From an uncultured Acidobacteriota bacterium (GTDB lineage: Bacteria > Acidobacteriota > CAIWXX01), in the NCBI GenBank assembly GCA_903916735.1, contig CAIWXX010000094.1, positions 1-64,000 of the forward strand: a stretch of DNA of 64,000 nucleotides, in the 5' to 3' direction. A program made the position numbers and the translations under genes. Position 1 is the first letter of the stretch. Each line of letters begins with the position of its first letter. Below the pieces are notes generated by a model. It was not told the origin of the DNA and did no database searches. It saw nothing but the letters and a program-made list of their open reading frames with translations. This document shows, piece after piece, positions 55,881 to 64,000 of the stretch.

Positions 55881-56822
55881 ATGTCAAAGAAGATCGCTCT
55901 GATCGCTTTCGGCGGTAATGCGCTGATCAAATCAAACGAGCGGGGCGTGCAGCGAGAACAGCTTCGAAACGCTGAAGCGGCCGCACGGATCATGTTCCGG
56001 ATCATTCGCAAGGGATATGAGCTGATCCTTGTGCATGGGAACGGACCACAGGTTGGAAATATTCTGATTCAAGTGGAGGAGGCCATCACGAAGGTGCCTC
56101 CGCTCAGCCTCGATATCTGTGTCGCACAGACTGAAGGCAGCATGGGGTACATGTTGGAATTGGCTCTGACGAACCAGCTGCGCAAGGAGGGCGTCGATAA
56201 GGAAGTGATCACGATCCTGACACAGGTTATCGTCGACAAGGACGATCCGGCGTTTGGAAATCCGACAAAGCCGATTGGACCGTTTTTCAGCAAGTATCGA
56301 GCCCACATCTTGATGAAAGAAAAGAAGTGGCAGATGGTTGAAGATGCCGGTCGAGGCTATCGCAAAGTTGTCGCGTCGCCCAGGCCCATCTCGATCGTGC
56401 CCCGGGACTCGATCGCCAAGCTCATCGGAGAAGGCAAGATCGTGATCGCTGCCGGCGGGGGCGGCATCCCGGTGTTTCTGAATTCAAGCGGGTTGCTGCG
56501 AGGTGTGGAAGCCGTTATCGACAAAGACCTGGCCAGCGCGCTTCTTGCCGCAGAGTTAAGAGTGGATCTGTATATTATCCTGACGGAAGTCGAGATGGTG
56601 TACCTGAATTTCGGGAAGAAGAATCAAAAGCCGCTTCACATGCTCAGCATACGCGATGCGAAAAAATATATGGCCCAGGGGCAATTTCCTCCCGGAAGCA
56701 TGGGGCCGAAAATTCAGGCGGCGATCAATTATATCGAAGGCGGCGGCCGGGAGGTGCTTGTCACTTCGGCCGAAAAACTGGGAATGGCCCTCCTGAATCG
56801 GGCCGGAACAAGAATCAGTTAG
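55881..56822 (+). CDS. arcC: Carbamate kinase
   Basis: 313 residues, normal length. Interconverts carbamoyl phosphate plus ADP with carbamate plus ATP. Conserved sequence: ALIAFGGNALIK, LVHGNGPQVGN, CVAQTEGSMGYML, IAAGGGGIPV and FPPGSMGPKIQAAINYIEGGG. It lies between the cDPGS-like gene (140-base gap) and argF (46 bases). In the arginine deiminase pathway this enzyme follows OTC to make ATP; no arginine deiminase is present in the window. Confidence 0.96.
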   Translation: MSKKIALIAFGGNALIKSNERGVQREQLRNAEAAARIMFRIIRKGYELILVHGNGPQVGNILIQVEEAITKVPPLSLDICVAQTEGSMGYMLELALTNQLRKEGVDKEVITILTQVIVDKDDPAFGNPTKPIGPFFSKYRAHILMKEKKWQMVEDAGRGYRKVVASPRPISIVPRDSIAKLIGEGKIVIAAGGGGIPVFLNSSGLLRGVEAVIDKDLASALLAAELRVDLYIILTEVEMVYLNFGKKNQKPLHMLSIRDAKKYMAQGQFPPGSMGPKIQAAINYIEGGGREVLVTSAEKLGMALLNRAGTRIS

Positions 56823-56868
56823 GGGCGGTTATTGGACCGCTGATTGAATCAATGAAAGAGGAGAACCC

Positions 56869-57798
56869 ATGAAGCGACGACATCTTATCTCACTGCATGA
56901 TCTGTCTGCGGATAAGGTTCAGGAAATCCTGACCCTCGCAGCCGAGGTCAAAGCACATCCAAAACAATACAAAGATACTTTGAAGCTGAAGACACTGGCG
57001 ATGCTGTTTGAAAAGCCGTCGCTCAGGACGCGAGTGACATTCGAGACCGGTATGACGCAGCTCGGCGGGCACGCCATCTACCTGGCCCAGGACGTGGGGC
57101 TCGGCAAACGCGAATCCGTCAGCGACATCGCGAAGAACCTCGGGCGATGGGTCGATGGAATCATGGCCAGGACGTTCGCTCACAAGACTGTCACGGATCT
57201 GGCCGAATACGCCGGTGTTCCCGTGATCAACGGGCTGACAGATCTTTCGCATCCCTGCCAGGCACTCGCCGACTATCTGACGATCCAGGAAAAATTCGGT
57301 GATCTAAAGGGCCGGAAAATTGCTTATGTCGGTGATGGGAACAATGTCACTCATTCGCTGATGTTCGGCGCCGCTAAGCTCGGCATGGAAATCCGCGTGG
57401 CCACTCCAGCCGGGTTTGAACCCAAAGCCGAGGTCGTGGCGATGGCCAGGGAAGACGCTCAGGAGACTGGCGCGAAGATCGAGATCATGCAGGACCCGCA
57501 TGAGGCGGTTCGAGGTGTGGACGCCGTCTACACTGATGTCTGGGCCAGCATGGGGCAGGAATCTGAAGCTGGGGATCGGGCCAAGATTTTCCCGCCGTAC
57601 CAGGTTAACAGCAAACTGATGGCCGGCGCAGCTCCACATGCCGTCTTCCTGCATTGCCTCCCGGCTCATCGCAATGACGAAGTGACCGACGAGGTACTCG
57701 ATGGCCCGCAGTCCGTCATTCTGGATGAAGCGGAAAACAGACTGCATGCTCAGAAAGCCGTCATGATCCTGCTGATGGGGAAGAAGAAGAAGAAGTAG
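56869..57798 (+). CDS. argF: Ornithine carbamoyltransferase
   Basis: 309 residues. Transfers the carbamoyl group between carbamoyl phosphate and ornithine/citrulline. Carbamoyl-phosphate loop FEKPSLRTRVTFE, HPCQALADYLT, the ornithine-specific SMG loop (VYTDVWASMGQE) and FLHCLPAHR with the catalytic Cys are all visible, supporting a true OTC rather than acetylornithine or putrescine transferases. GAGGAG ribosome site. With arcC beside it, a catabolic, ATP-yielding role is as likely as arginine synthesis. The C-terminus is a Lys-rich run. Confidence 0.96.
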   Translation: MKRRHLISLHDLSADKVQEILTLAAEVKAHPKQYKDTLKLKTLAMLFEKPSLRTRVTFETGMTQLGGHAIYLAQDVGLGKRESVSDIAKNLGRWVDGIMARTFAHKTVTDLAEYAGVPVINGLTDLSHPCQALADYLTIQEKFGDLKGRKIAYVGDGNNVTHSLMFGAAKLGMEIRVATPAGFEPKAEVVAMAREDAQETGAKIEIMQDPHEAVRGVDAVYTDVWASMGQESEAGDRAKIFPPYQVNSKLMAGAAPHAVFLHCLPAHRNDEVTDEVLDGPQSVILDEAENRLHAQKAVMILLMGKKKKK

Positions 57799-57926
57799 AA
57801 GACGATTTCGCCGATGGAATTGTTGCCACCATGTCGCGGATTGGGGGGGACGTCTTTCCTCTTGTATTTTTGTAAATTCATGGAAAAATAGGGGCGATGA
57901 TATTCCTCCTGGAGGGAGGCATAGTA

Positions 57927-59132
57927 ATGAAAAGATTTCTCTTTGCATTGTTGTTTTCGGTAGCGGCTTCCGGTCTTCTGGCGGCGGCGGATCCCTATCC
58001 TGATCTCGTGCAGATTTTGCCGATGACGGCGAGGGCTGGCCAGACGATCCCAAATTTCAAAGTCATCGGCACTCATTTTGATAACTTCCAGAAGATCGAG
58101 TTCCGGAAGGGGACCGGTGTCGACAAGCTCATCAAAATGACGAAAATCATCAAAAAAGATCCCAGCTACGTTATTGTCGAAATGGAGATCCCGGCCGGGA
58201 TCACCGGCAAGCGAGCTGTGGTTGTGCTGACAAACGCCGGCACGTCAGTGATCACTTTCACACCCGAGAACACGTTTGAGGTTCTCCCATACTCCAAAAA
58301 GAAACCCGATCTCAAGATCAGCAAAATCGCCTGGGGAACGACATCGGACTCAAATGGCAACCTTGCTCGTGTCTCTGTTCAGAATGCCGGCGGCACGCCC
58401 GTAAGAAATTTCAAAGTGGACCTTTATCTGGATGGGACGAAGAAGTTGAGATACACCTATGCGCCGATCCTTCCCGCCGGATCGACGATGGTGATCGAAC
58501 CGCCGGGCTTCCGGATTCCCAACCTCAAAGGTGGGTATACAGTCAGAGCGACCGTGGACCCTGAAAATAAAATTGAGGAAGAATCCGAAAAGAACAACTC
58601 ATTGGCCGTTCCCTTTGCTCAGGCCGCGGATGAGTTTGTGATTCCGGCGGGCGGTTATGCGACTTACGCTCTCACCAAGCTTAAAACGGCGCCAAATTTC
58701 ACTTTAAAAGATTATCGGACAAAGCCCTATACGCTCTATGATTATCGTGGCAAACCGATTTTTGTCGTCTTGGGATCTATGTGGTCGGCGTACAACCAGG
58801 CTGAAACGGCTGCGTTGAACAAGATCCTCACCGATTATCAATCCAAGGGGCTTACAATCATCCAGGTTCTTTACGACGACTTGAACTCCGATGACAACAT
58901 CCTCAAAGCTCCCACGCCGGATCTTCTGAAACTTTGGGTGGATGCCAACAGTTTGAAATTTCCCGTGCTTGCAGATATCGCCGACACTGATCTTGCTCAC
59001 AGCGCGTTCGCCAGGTACCAATCACAATATCAGCCCATGAATTACATCATCAATTCCGATGGGACTGTTCAGGCGCTCCTGGAGGGCTTCTATGAAGCGG
59101 ATGTTCGGACTGCTCTGAACAATTGCAAGTAA
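57927..59132 (+). CDS. Exported TIG - CARDB - thioredoxin-fold protein lacking redox Cys (copy 1)
   Basis: 401 residues from MKRFLFALLF (57927; GGAGGGAGG upstream). Signal peptide about 1-22. Residues about 25-130 form a TIG/IPT-like Ig fold (LPMTARAGQTIPNFKVIGTHF). Residues 135-235 are a CARDB domain (PDLKISKIAWG, then VSVQNAGGTPVRNFKVDLYLDG and EESEKNNSLAVPF). Residues about 255-401 are redoxin-like (APNFTLKDYRTKPYTLYDYRGKPIFVVLG), but the WCxxC site reads W286-S-A-Y-N, so it cannot do disulfide chemistry. Probably a periplasmic or surface binding protein. A close paralogue of equal length is at 61436. Confidence 0.87.
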   Translation: MKRFLFALLFSVAASGLLAAADPYPDLVQILPMTARAGQTIPNFKVIGTHFDNFQKIEFRKGTGVDKLIKMTKIIKKDPSYVIVEMEIPAGITGKRAVVVLTNAGTSVITFTPENTFEVLPYSKKKPDLKISKIAWGTTSDSNGNLARVSVQNAGGTPVRNFKVDLYLDGTKKLRYTYAPILPAGSTMVIEPPGFRIPNLKGGYTVRATVDPENKIEEESEKNNSLAVPFAQAADEFVIPAGGYATYALTKLKTAPNFTLKDYRTKPYTLYDYRGKPIFVVLGSMWSAYNQAETAALNKILTDYQSKGLTIIQVLYDDLNSDDNILKAPTPDLLKLWVDANSLKFPVLADIADTDLAHSAFARYQSQYQPMNYIINSDGTVQALLEGFYEADVRTALNNCK

Positions 59133-59215
59133 AGGGCCTTGGGAAGTAAACCAGCCAACCGGGTCCGGCGGCTATTTGAAAAAGCTGGGGACAGGAACCA
59201 ATTTTGAAAGCGTCT

Positions 59216-59244
59216 GACTTCGAGATCAAGAGCGACTCGAAGTC
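59216..59244 (+). terminator. Hairpin with short T run downstream of the CARDB protein gene
   Basis: GACTTCGAG (59216-59224) and CTCGAAGTC (59236-59244) form a perfect 9-bp stem with an 11-base loop, followed by TTT. It stands 84 bases after the stop, before the next gene. Confidence 0.4.
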
Positions 59245-59296
59245 TTTCGCTCGTTCAAACGGATGCGCGCCGCCTTAGAGGAAAAAAGGCGGCACA

Positions 59297-60829
59297 GTGA
59301 GACGGCGGGAGTTCCTGGCGGCTGCTACCGCCGGGCTTCTGTCATGCTGCCGCCGGACTCGGCGGGGGAGCAGCAGCAGCAGCGGCGGCGGCGGAATTGT
59401 TGAGGTATATCGAAGCGCGCCCGAATCATTCGATCCGACCATTGCATTCTCCGATGTCGCCTACGAACTCTTCGGCCGCATTTACAGCGGGCTGCTTCGA
59501 TATGACGGAGAAGGCCGGCTGGTTGCCGACCTGGCTCTCAATTATGAATCGAGCTCCGATGCGATTCGTCTGATCCTCCGCGAGACCGCAAAGTGGCATG
59601 ACGGCAGGCCTGTCATCGCCGCCGATATCATCGAGACGATGCGTCGGTATTCATCGAAGGACTATCCTTTCTCGGCCCCGTTTGCCTCGATCGGCAAGGT
59701 TGATGTCGCCCGATGGCCGGAGGTCGTTCTCCGTCTGAATCGCCCATCCTTCGCCCTACTGCATGCTCTGACAGCGCGCGTGCTGCCTTCGCATATATCG
59801 GATCTCGGGGCTTCACCAATTGGGTGCGGGTTCTACAAGGTACAGGATCGGTTCACTGAAAGCCTGACGTTGCGTTCACATCCGTCCTACTATGGGCAGC
59901 CCGCGATGATTGATCGTGTGGAGTGTCGCACCGTACCGGATCCCATGAGCCAATATCTGCAGCTTCTCTCGGGAGATGCCGATCTTGCGGAACTCTCGGC
60001 GGATTTCCAGCGAGCCGCTCTTCGTGATCCGAAAATTGTCGACCACATTCGTGTTTTTTCGGTTCCTTCCAAGGCGATCGAGTTCCTTTTCTTCAATGTT
60101 CGCCGGATCGCCGACCCGGCGCTTCGCCAGGCGATCGCACAGAGTATTAACCGTGATGACATCCTACGGTATCTGTATTGGGGGAACGGGCGCGTCGTTT
60201 CCAGCCCTTTTCTGGAAGCGGAATGGAATGATCCGGAAGTCACCGGACCCGCTTACGACCCGCGAATGGCGGCGTCTTTGCTCGATTCCGCCGGCTACGA
60301 TCGGCGGGGTGGAACACTCAGTCGTGCCGGTTCTCGGATCCGTCTGACGATCCTCTTTAATGCCGATAGCACGAAGCGAGGGCAGATCGCTCAGGTCATT
60401 GCTCAAAGCCTGACTGAAAAACTCGGCATCGATGCTCGTGTGCAAGGGATGGAACGCGGGCTGTTTGAGAGACTCTTCTTCCGTGGAGATTATGAATGTG
60501 CCGTCTACGGTTTTTCATTTGCGGCCGACCCGGATGATGTCGGCAATCTGTTTCGTTCTGATAGCGAGTACAACGTGAGTGGCTATGCCGATAAAGATGT
60601 TGATGATCTGTTTGCTCGCGGCCGCGATCTGCAGAAGGGCGAGGAGAAGCGGGAGTGTTACCGTCTGATTCAGCGAATTCTCGCAAAAGACCTGCCGTCG
60701 GTCCCGCTTCTCAGCTACAACATCCCGATCGGAGTCTCCCGTCGAATCGACGTCCGGGCGCCATCGATCATCGGTGACACATACCGGTTTACGCGCGAAG
60801 AGAATCTCTGGCGGCTAGTTTCCGGGTAA
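59297..60829 (+). CDS. Family 5 (peptide/opine type) substrate-binding lipoprotein
   Basis: 510 residues, GTG start with AAAGGCGG upstream. The N-terminus combines RRREF with a lipobox LLSC (Cys about 16-17), suggesting a lipidated, perhaps Tat-exported protein. A Ser5-Gly4 linker is encoded by (AGC)5 followed by GGC/GGA codons (59369-59395), a slippage-prone tract. Extracellular solute-binding domain: GRIYSGLLRYDGEGRLVADLALNYE, WHDGRPVIAADIIETMRRY and FFNVRRIADPALRQAIAQSINRDDIL. These bind peptides, nickel or other solutes for an ABC importer; no permease or ATPase genes accompany it. Confidence 0.92.
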   Translation: MRRREFLAAATAGLLSCCRRTRRGSSSSSGGGGIVEVYRSAPESFDPTIAFSDVAYELFGRIYSGLLRYDGEGRLVADLALNYESSSDAIRLILRETAKWHDGRPVIAADIIETMRRYSSKDYPFSAPFASIGKVDVARWPEVVLRLNRPSFALLHALTARVLPSHISDLGASPIGCGFYKVQDRFTESLTLRSHPSYYGQPAMIDRVECRTVPDPMSQYLQLLSGDADLAELSADFQRAALRDPKIVDHIRVFSVPSKAIEFLFFNVRRIADPALRQAIAQSINRDDILRYLYWGNGRVVSSPFLEAEWNDPEVTGPAYDPRMAASLLDSAGYDRRGGTLSRAGSRIRLTILFNADSTKRGQIAQVIAQSLTEKLGIDARVQGMERGLFERLFFRGDYECAVYGFSFAADPDDVGNLFRSDSEYNVSGYADKDVDDLFARGRDLQKGEEKRECYRLIQRILAKDLPSVPLLSYNIPIGVSRRIDVRAPSIIGDTYRFTREENLWRLVSG

Positions 60830-60952
60830 AGCACATCTCGGTCACGTCGCTTTCGTCGCTACGGTGCTCACGTATAAGGTCGTGCGCTCTTCACACCTGC
60901 GCCCTTTTCGCGGGCCTTGGGCGCTCAATCTGTTGTGACGGCATCGCGGGCG

Positions 60953-61176
60953 TAGCATCTGATCGGTGGAATCTATGCGCAAAATGGAAAAAGTTGTGAT
61001 AGGGCAGGATCGGGAATTCCTCTCAGGAAGCCAGAAAGAAAGGAATGCAGGAATGACTCATGAACCCACCGCTGGTTGAAATAATAATCCGTTCCTGCTT
61101 TCTTCTCTTCCTGCATTCCTGAGAGGTTCGGGTGCGATGGTTGTCGAAGTCATCTTGTTTGGTTGCGGCTATGCCA
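60953..61176. repeat. Dispersed palindromic repeat, copy B
   Basis: 224 bases matching copy A (26961-27176) in the same orientation, with arms CCTCTCAGGAA (61019-61029) and TTCCTGAGAGG (61116-61126). The gap 60830-61435 also has GCGCCC/GGGCGC pairing near 60898-60923 and a GACGACGTCGTC palindrome (61393-61404) just before the next gene, but no gene. Confidence 0.85.
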
Positions 61177-61435
61177 CATGAGAAAGAAGCGTGAACACCA
61201 TAATTCCAGAGTTAGAATTTGTTATCGGTTGTAAGAAAAAACGCTCTCGACTCGTCGTCTGCTAAGTTTATCCTCTTTGATTTGTGTGACTTAAGAGCCT
61301 CTCCAGTTCGACATCCCAAAAACATATATGGCACGAAATCTGCATTTCCTTTTTCTGCGCTATGGAACGAGGAAAGTTGACTCCATCCCTTAGACGACGT
61401 CGTCAAGGGTGTTCGTTCGAAAAAGAGGTGTGGTA

Positions 61436-62641
61436 ATGAGAAAGGTGCTTTGCGCCCCGGTCATTCTGGTTGCACTCTCCTGCATTTTAATGGCAGCCGA
61501 TTCTTATCCGGATCTCCTGCAAATTCTGCCGGTGACGGCAAGGGCGGGCCAGACGATCCCCAATTTCAAGGTCATTGGCACTCATTTTGAGAACTTCCAA
61601 AAAATCGAATTTCGAAAGGGCACCGGCGTCGACAAGCTCATCAAGATGACGAAAATTGTCAAGAAAGATCCCAACTACGTTGTCGTTCAAGTGGAGATCC
61701 CAAGCGGCGTTACAGGCAAACGGGCTGTGGTTGTGCTGACGAGTGCTGGAACGACCGTCATCACTTTCACTCCCGAGAATACGTTTGAAATTCTCCCGCA
61801 TTCCGAAAAGAAGCCCGATCTCAAAATCCGCCAGATCACTTGGGGGACGACTTCGGATTCGAGCGGCAACCTGGCTCGAGTCTCCGTTCAAAATGCCGGC
61901 GGCACTCCCGTCAGAAATTTTAAAATTGACATTTATCTGGATGGGAAGAAAAAGTTGAGATACACCTATGCGCCGATCCTTCCCGCCGGATCAACGATGG
62001 TGATTGAACCACCCGGCTTCCGGATTCCTAATACCAAGGGCTGGTACACGGTCAAAGCGATCGCAGATCCAGAGAACAAAATTGAAGAGGAATCCGAGGA
62101 AAACAATTCTTTGGCCGTGCCTTTTGATCAGCCCGCCGATGAATTCATCATCCCGTCCGGTGAACATGCGACATATGCTCTCACCAAGCTTAAGACGGCT
62201 CCCAATTTCATACTGAAAGACTACCGGTCAAGGCCTTACACCTTCTACGACTATCGTGGCAAACCGGCTCTTCTGGTTTTAGGTGCCATGTGGTCGACAT
62301 ACATGCAGGTCGAAACTGCCGCTTTGAACCAGTTACTCACCGATTATCAATCCAAGGGGTTGCAGATCTTCCAGGTGCTCTATGACGATCTCGACAGCAG
62401 CGATACCACACTCAAGAGTCCCACGCCGGAGCTTCTGAAGGTCTGGGTGGATTCCAACAACCTGGCATTCCCGGTCCTGGCCGATACAGCCGACACCGAC
62501 TTCGCTCACAGCGCCTATTCAAGGTACCAGTCCGAATATCAGCCAATGAATTACATCATCAATTCTGATGGGACGGTCCAGGCCCTGTTGCAAGGCTTCA
62601 ACAGCACGGATCTCAATACTGCCTTGGATAACGCGAAATAA
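61436..62641 (+). CDS. Exported TIG - CARDB - thioredoxin-fold protein lacking redox Cys (copy 2)
   Basis: 401 residues from MRKVLCAPV (61436; AAGAGG upstream), the same length as copy 1 and identical at most positions. Signal peptide about 1-22, TIG-like domain, CARDB domain (KPDLKIRQITWG, then VSVQNAGGTPVRNFKIDIYLDG), and a C-terminal redoxin-like domain where WCxxC is W286-S-T-Y-M. Both copies keep the APNF entry, DYRGKP and the PMNYIINSDGTVQALL ending, so the fold is preserved while the active site is gone. The pair flanks the substrate-binding lipoprotein, a likely tandem duplication with insertion or a functional group. Confidence 0.87.
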   Translation: MRKVLCAPVILVALSCILMAADSYPDLLQILPVTARAGQTIPNFKVIGTHFENFQKIEFRKGTGVDKLIKMTKIVKKDPNYVVVQVEIPSGVTGKRAVVVLTSAGTTVITFTPENTFEILPHSEKKPDLKIRQITWGTTSDSSGNLARVSVQNAGGTPVRNFKIDIYLDGKKKLRYTYAPILPAGSTMVIEPPGFRIPNTKGWYTVKAIADPENKIEEESEENNSLAVPFDQPADEFIIPSGEHATYALTKLKTAPNFILKDYRSRPYTFYDYRGKPALLVLGAMWSTYMQVETAALNQLLTDYQSKGLQIFQVLYDDLDSSDTTLKSPTPELLKVWVDSNNLAFPVLADTADTDFAHSAYSRYQSEYQPMNYIINSDGTVQALLQGFNSTDLNTALDNAK

Positions 62642-62786
62642 GCGACAACACCAAACCAGCAGATGAGAACGAGTGTGAGCATTTGAATCGGCGATGACAT
62701 TCCGAATTCGGATAGCGGCGTCTGACGGCGCCGGATAAATCCAGCAGCCTCTTTCATTTCGCGGCGTCTTGAGAGAAAATCCAGGC

Positions 62787-64000
62787 ATGGGCAAATGGAT
62801 GAGTTTTCTCTTTTTCCTGCAGTTTGTTGCCGCAGCTTCTCTTTGCAGCGGCCAGGATGGGTTTTCATTTACGAGAATCGGTCATTTTGGAGGCGCAGCG
62901 ACTGCCGTTGATGTTCAGCCGCCATATTTCTATTACAACCAGGGTGCGGATCTGATCGTTTACGATTTGAGTGCGCGCCTGGAACTCGTGCGTTTTCCGC
63001 TACCCGATGCCATCCGGAAAATGATCGTCACATCGGACCGGATTTATGCTGCATGCGGCAACAGTGGACTCGTGGTGGTCGACATCGCTCAGAAGAATGC
63101 ACCCAGCGTCATATCCACGTGGCGGCCGGGAGGCTTGGTTGATGGACTGCTGGTTTCCCTGCCTTATGTTTTCGTCGTTGCGGCGAACAATGCCGTTCAT
63201 CTGGTCGATCTGACGGTCCCGACTCAACCGCGCCTGATCCGGACGATTTTGCGTGATTACTACATCGAGAGCGCTGCGATGGACGAAAGCCATCTGTACA
63301 TCTCTGACGGCCTCAATGGAATCTTCATCTATGATCTCTCGTCAATCAACAGCCCACGCCTGGTAGCCAGTATCAGCAATATCCGGTTCAACGGCCGGCT
63401 CACAGCATCCGGCGGATATCTCTACGACTCGCTTCAGAATGGCGGGTTGATCATTTACGATGTAACAAACCCGGTTTCGCCCGTCGAGTTGTCAATGAAG
63501 ACCTTGCCGGGCCGCTCTTATGATCTCGATTTGGATGGAACGACTCTCTATATGTGCAATGGGAGTGGGGGGGTTCGTATCATTGATGTCGCCGATCCGC
63601 AGAATCCCGTAATTATCGGCCAGTACTCCAGCACGGCTCTCAGCGGGAAGCTTTCAGGCACGAAGTATTTTATTGCAGCCGGATTTTCCGGCACGATGGT
63701 TCTGGATGTCGCACGACCGCGCCAACCGGTCCTCACACTCCGATTCCGAACGCTTGGGGTTCCTCGTTCGATTTACATCAAAGGTTCCGAAGCCTTCATC
63801 GCCGACTTCTGGAACGGACTCACGGCACTCGATATCACGCGTCCCGATGAAATCCTCGTCTCCAGAGCATTGGATCTAACAGGGGATGTAACCCTGGGTG
63901 CCGCTGTCGGGCTGACTCATGTCTATGTGGCATGTGGGGTTGCCGGACTACGGATTATCGACATTCGACAGGCGCATCAATTGAAGCCGAGTGCTACAGA
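62787..64000 (+). CDS. LVIVD-repeat beta-propeller protein (truncated by window end)
   Basis: 404 codons up to the window edge with no stop. Signal peptide (MSFLFFLQFVAAASLCSGQ). Repeats of about 42 residues carry the LVIVD-type strand: GLVVVDIAQKNAPSVIS, AVHLVDLTVPTQPRLI, GIFIYDLSSINSPRLV, GLIIYDVTNPVSPVE, GVRIIDVADPQNPVII, TMVLDVARPRQPVL, GLTALDITRP and GLRIIDIRQ. Such proteins fold as beta-propellers on the cell surface or in the periplasm and probably mediate binding. The 145-base gap before it shows nothing. True length unknown. Confidence 0.88.
   Translation, partial: MGKWMSFLFFLQFVAAASLCSGQDGFSFTRIGHFGGAATAVDVQPPYFYYNQGADLIVYDLSARLELVRFPLPDAIRKMIVTSDRIYAACGNSGLVVVDIAQKNAPSVISTWRPGGLVDGLLVSLPYVFVVAANNAVHLVDLTVPTQPRLIRTILRDYYIESAAMDESHLYISDGLNGIFIYDLSSINSPRLVASISNIRFNGRLTASGGYLYDSLQNGGLIIYDVTNPVSPVELSMKTLPGRSYDLDLDGTTLYMCNGSGGVRIIDVADPQNPVIIGQYSSTALSGKLSGTKYFIAAGFSGTMVLDVARPRQPVLTLRFRTLGVPRSIYIKGSEAFIADFWNGLTALDITRPDEILVSRALDLTGDVTLGAAVGLTHVYVACGVAGLRIIDIRQAHQLKPSAT

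Noticed and set aside
59176-59210. GGGGACAGGAACCAATTTT, similar to short repeats seen near RAYT-type elements
   Set aside because: Only one arm is present and no partner or transposase was seen, so no repeat was called.
1-64000. tRNA, rRNA, tmRNA, SRP RNA and CRISPR arrays
   Set aside because: Looked for typical T-loop, repeat-spacer and core motifs by eye and found none; a covariance-model scan would be needed to exclude them firmly.

Overview
The window looks like a piece of chromosome from an uncultured, outer-membrane-bearing (Gram-negative type) bacterium. Evidence for an outer membrane is a TolC family channel inside an efflux operon, several M16 peptidases with export signals, and Tat-exported proteins. 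The mix of an MglA-like GTPase, a DUF4388-DnaJ-TPR protein, PilB/GspE-like proteins, DUF362/DUF6599 modules, CARDB proteins and a giant 2-hydroxyacyl-CoA dehydratase activase suggests Acidobacteriota or a neighbouring deep lineage. That placement is inference; no rRNA or tRNA is present to settle it. The region is mostly housekeeping and metabolism, with one transposase remnant at the left edge.

Layout, left to right: an IS4-type transposase remnant (1-245); aspS and hisS, translationally coupled on the minus strand; a zinc-ribbon/DUF2007-like gene; two tandem PilB/GspE-like proteins (4215-7790) whose Walker A, Walker B and His-box residues are all lost and which share an eight-cysteine N-terminal module; a RES/Xre toxin-antitoxin pair with its own operator; a DUF362 + DUF6599 pair; corA; an M20 dipeptidase; a nitroreductase; STAS + GPP34. 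A seven-gene minus-strand operon follows (23699 to 16260): TetR, membrane fusion protein, ATPase, TolC, ATPase, two ABC-2 permeases. It resembles the E. coli cecR-ybhG-ybhF-ybhS-ybhR operon, but with the double ATPase split around tolC.

From 24 to 36 kb come a paired catalytic/non-catalytic M16 peptidase system, the DnaJ fusion protein, a small conserved-looking protein, an MglA-like GTPase with a long tail, a penicillin-binding protein with a TPR-like N-terminus, a SAM hydrolase and a third M16 peptidase. A purine block (purB, purF, purM, purN) runs from 35.7 to 40.6 kb, followed by tyrS, a Nudix hydrolase and a second TetR.

From 44 to 64 kb: a second DUF6599-DUF362 module, here with a membrane polyferredoxin; the two-gene dehydratase activase system; a CBM48 protein coupled to galT; a HAMP-only membrane protein; a cyclic-2,3-diphosphoglycerate-synthetase-like P-loop protein with carbamate kinase and ornithine carbamoyltransferase; two paralogous exported TIG-CARDB-thioredoxin-fold proteins lacking redox cysteines, flanking a peptide-type substrate-binding lipoprotein; and a truncated LVIVD beta-propeller. 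Three intergenic copies of a palindromic repeat (27.0, 40.8 and 61.0 kb) and several short GTAAAAAG-type tracts are scattered between genes.

The most unusual content is the tandem pair of pseudo-ATPases with the eight-cysteine module. Next in interest are the cysteine-less thioredoxin-fold paralogues, the duplicated DUF362/DUF6599 modules and the repeat family. Promoter and terminator calls were made by eye and are tentative.
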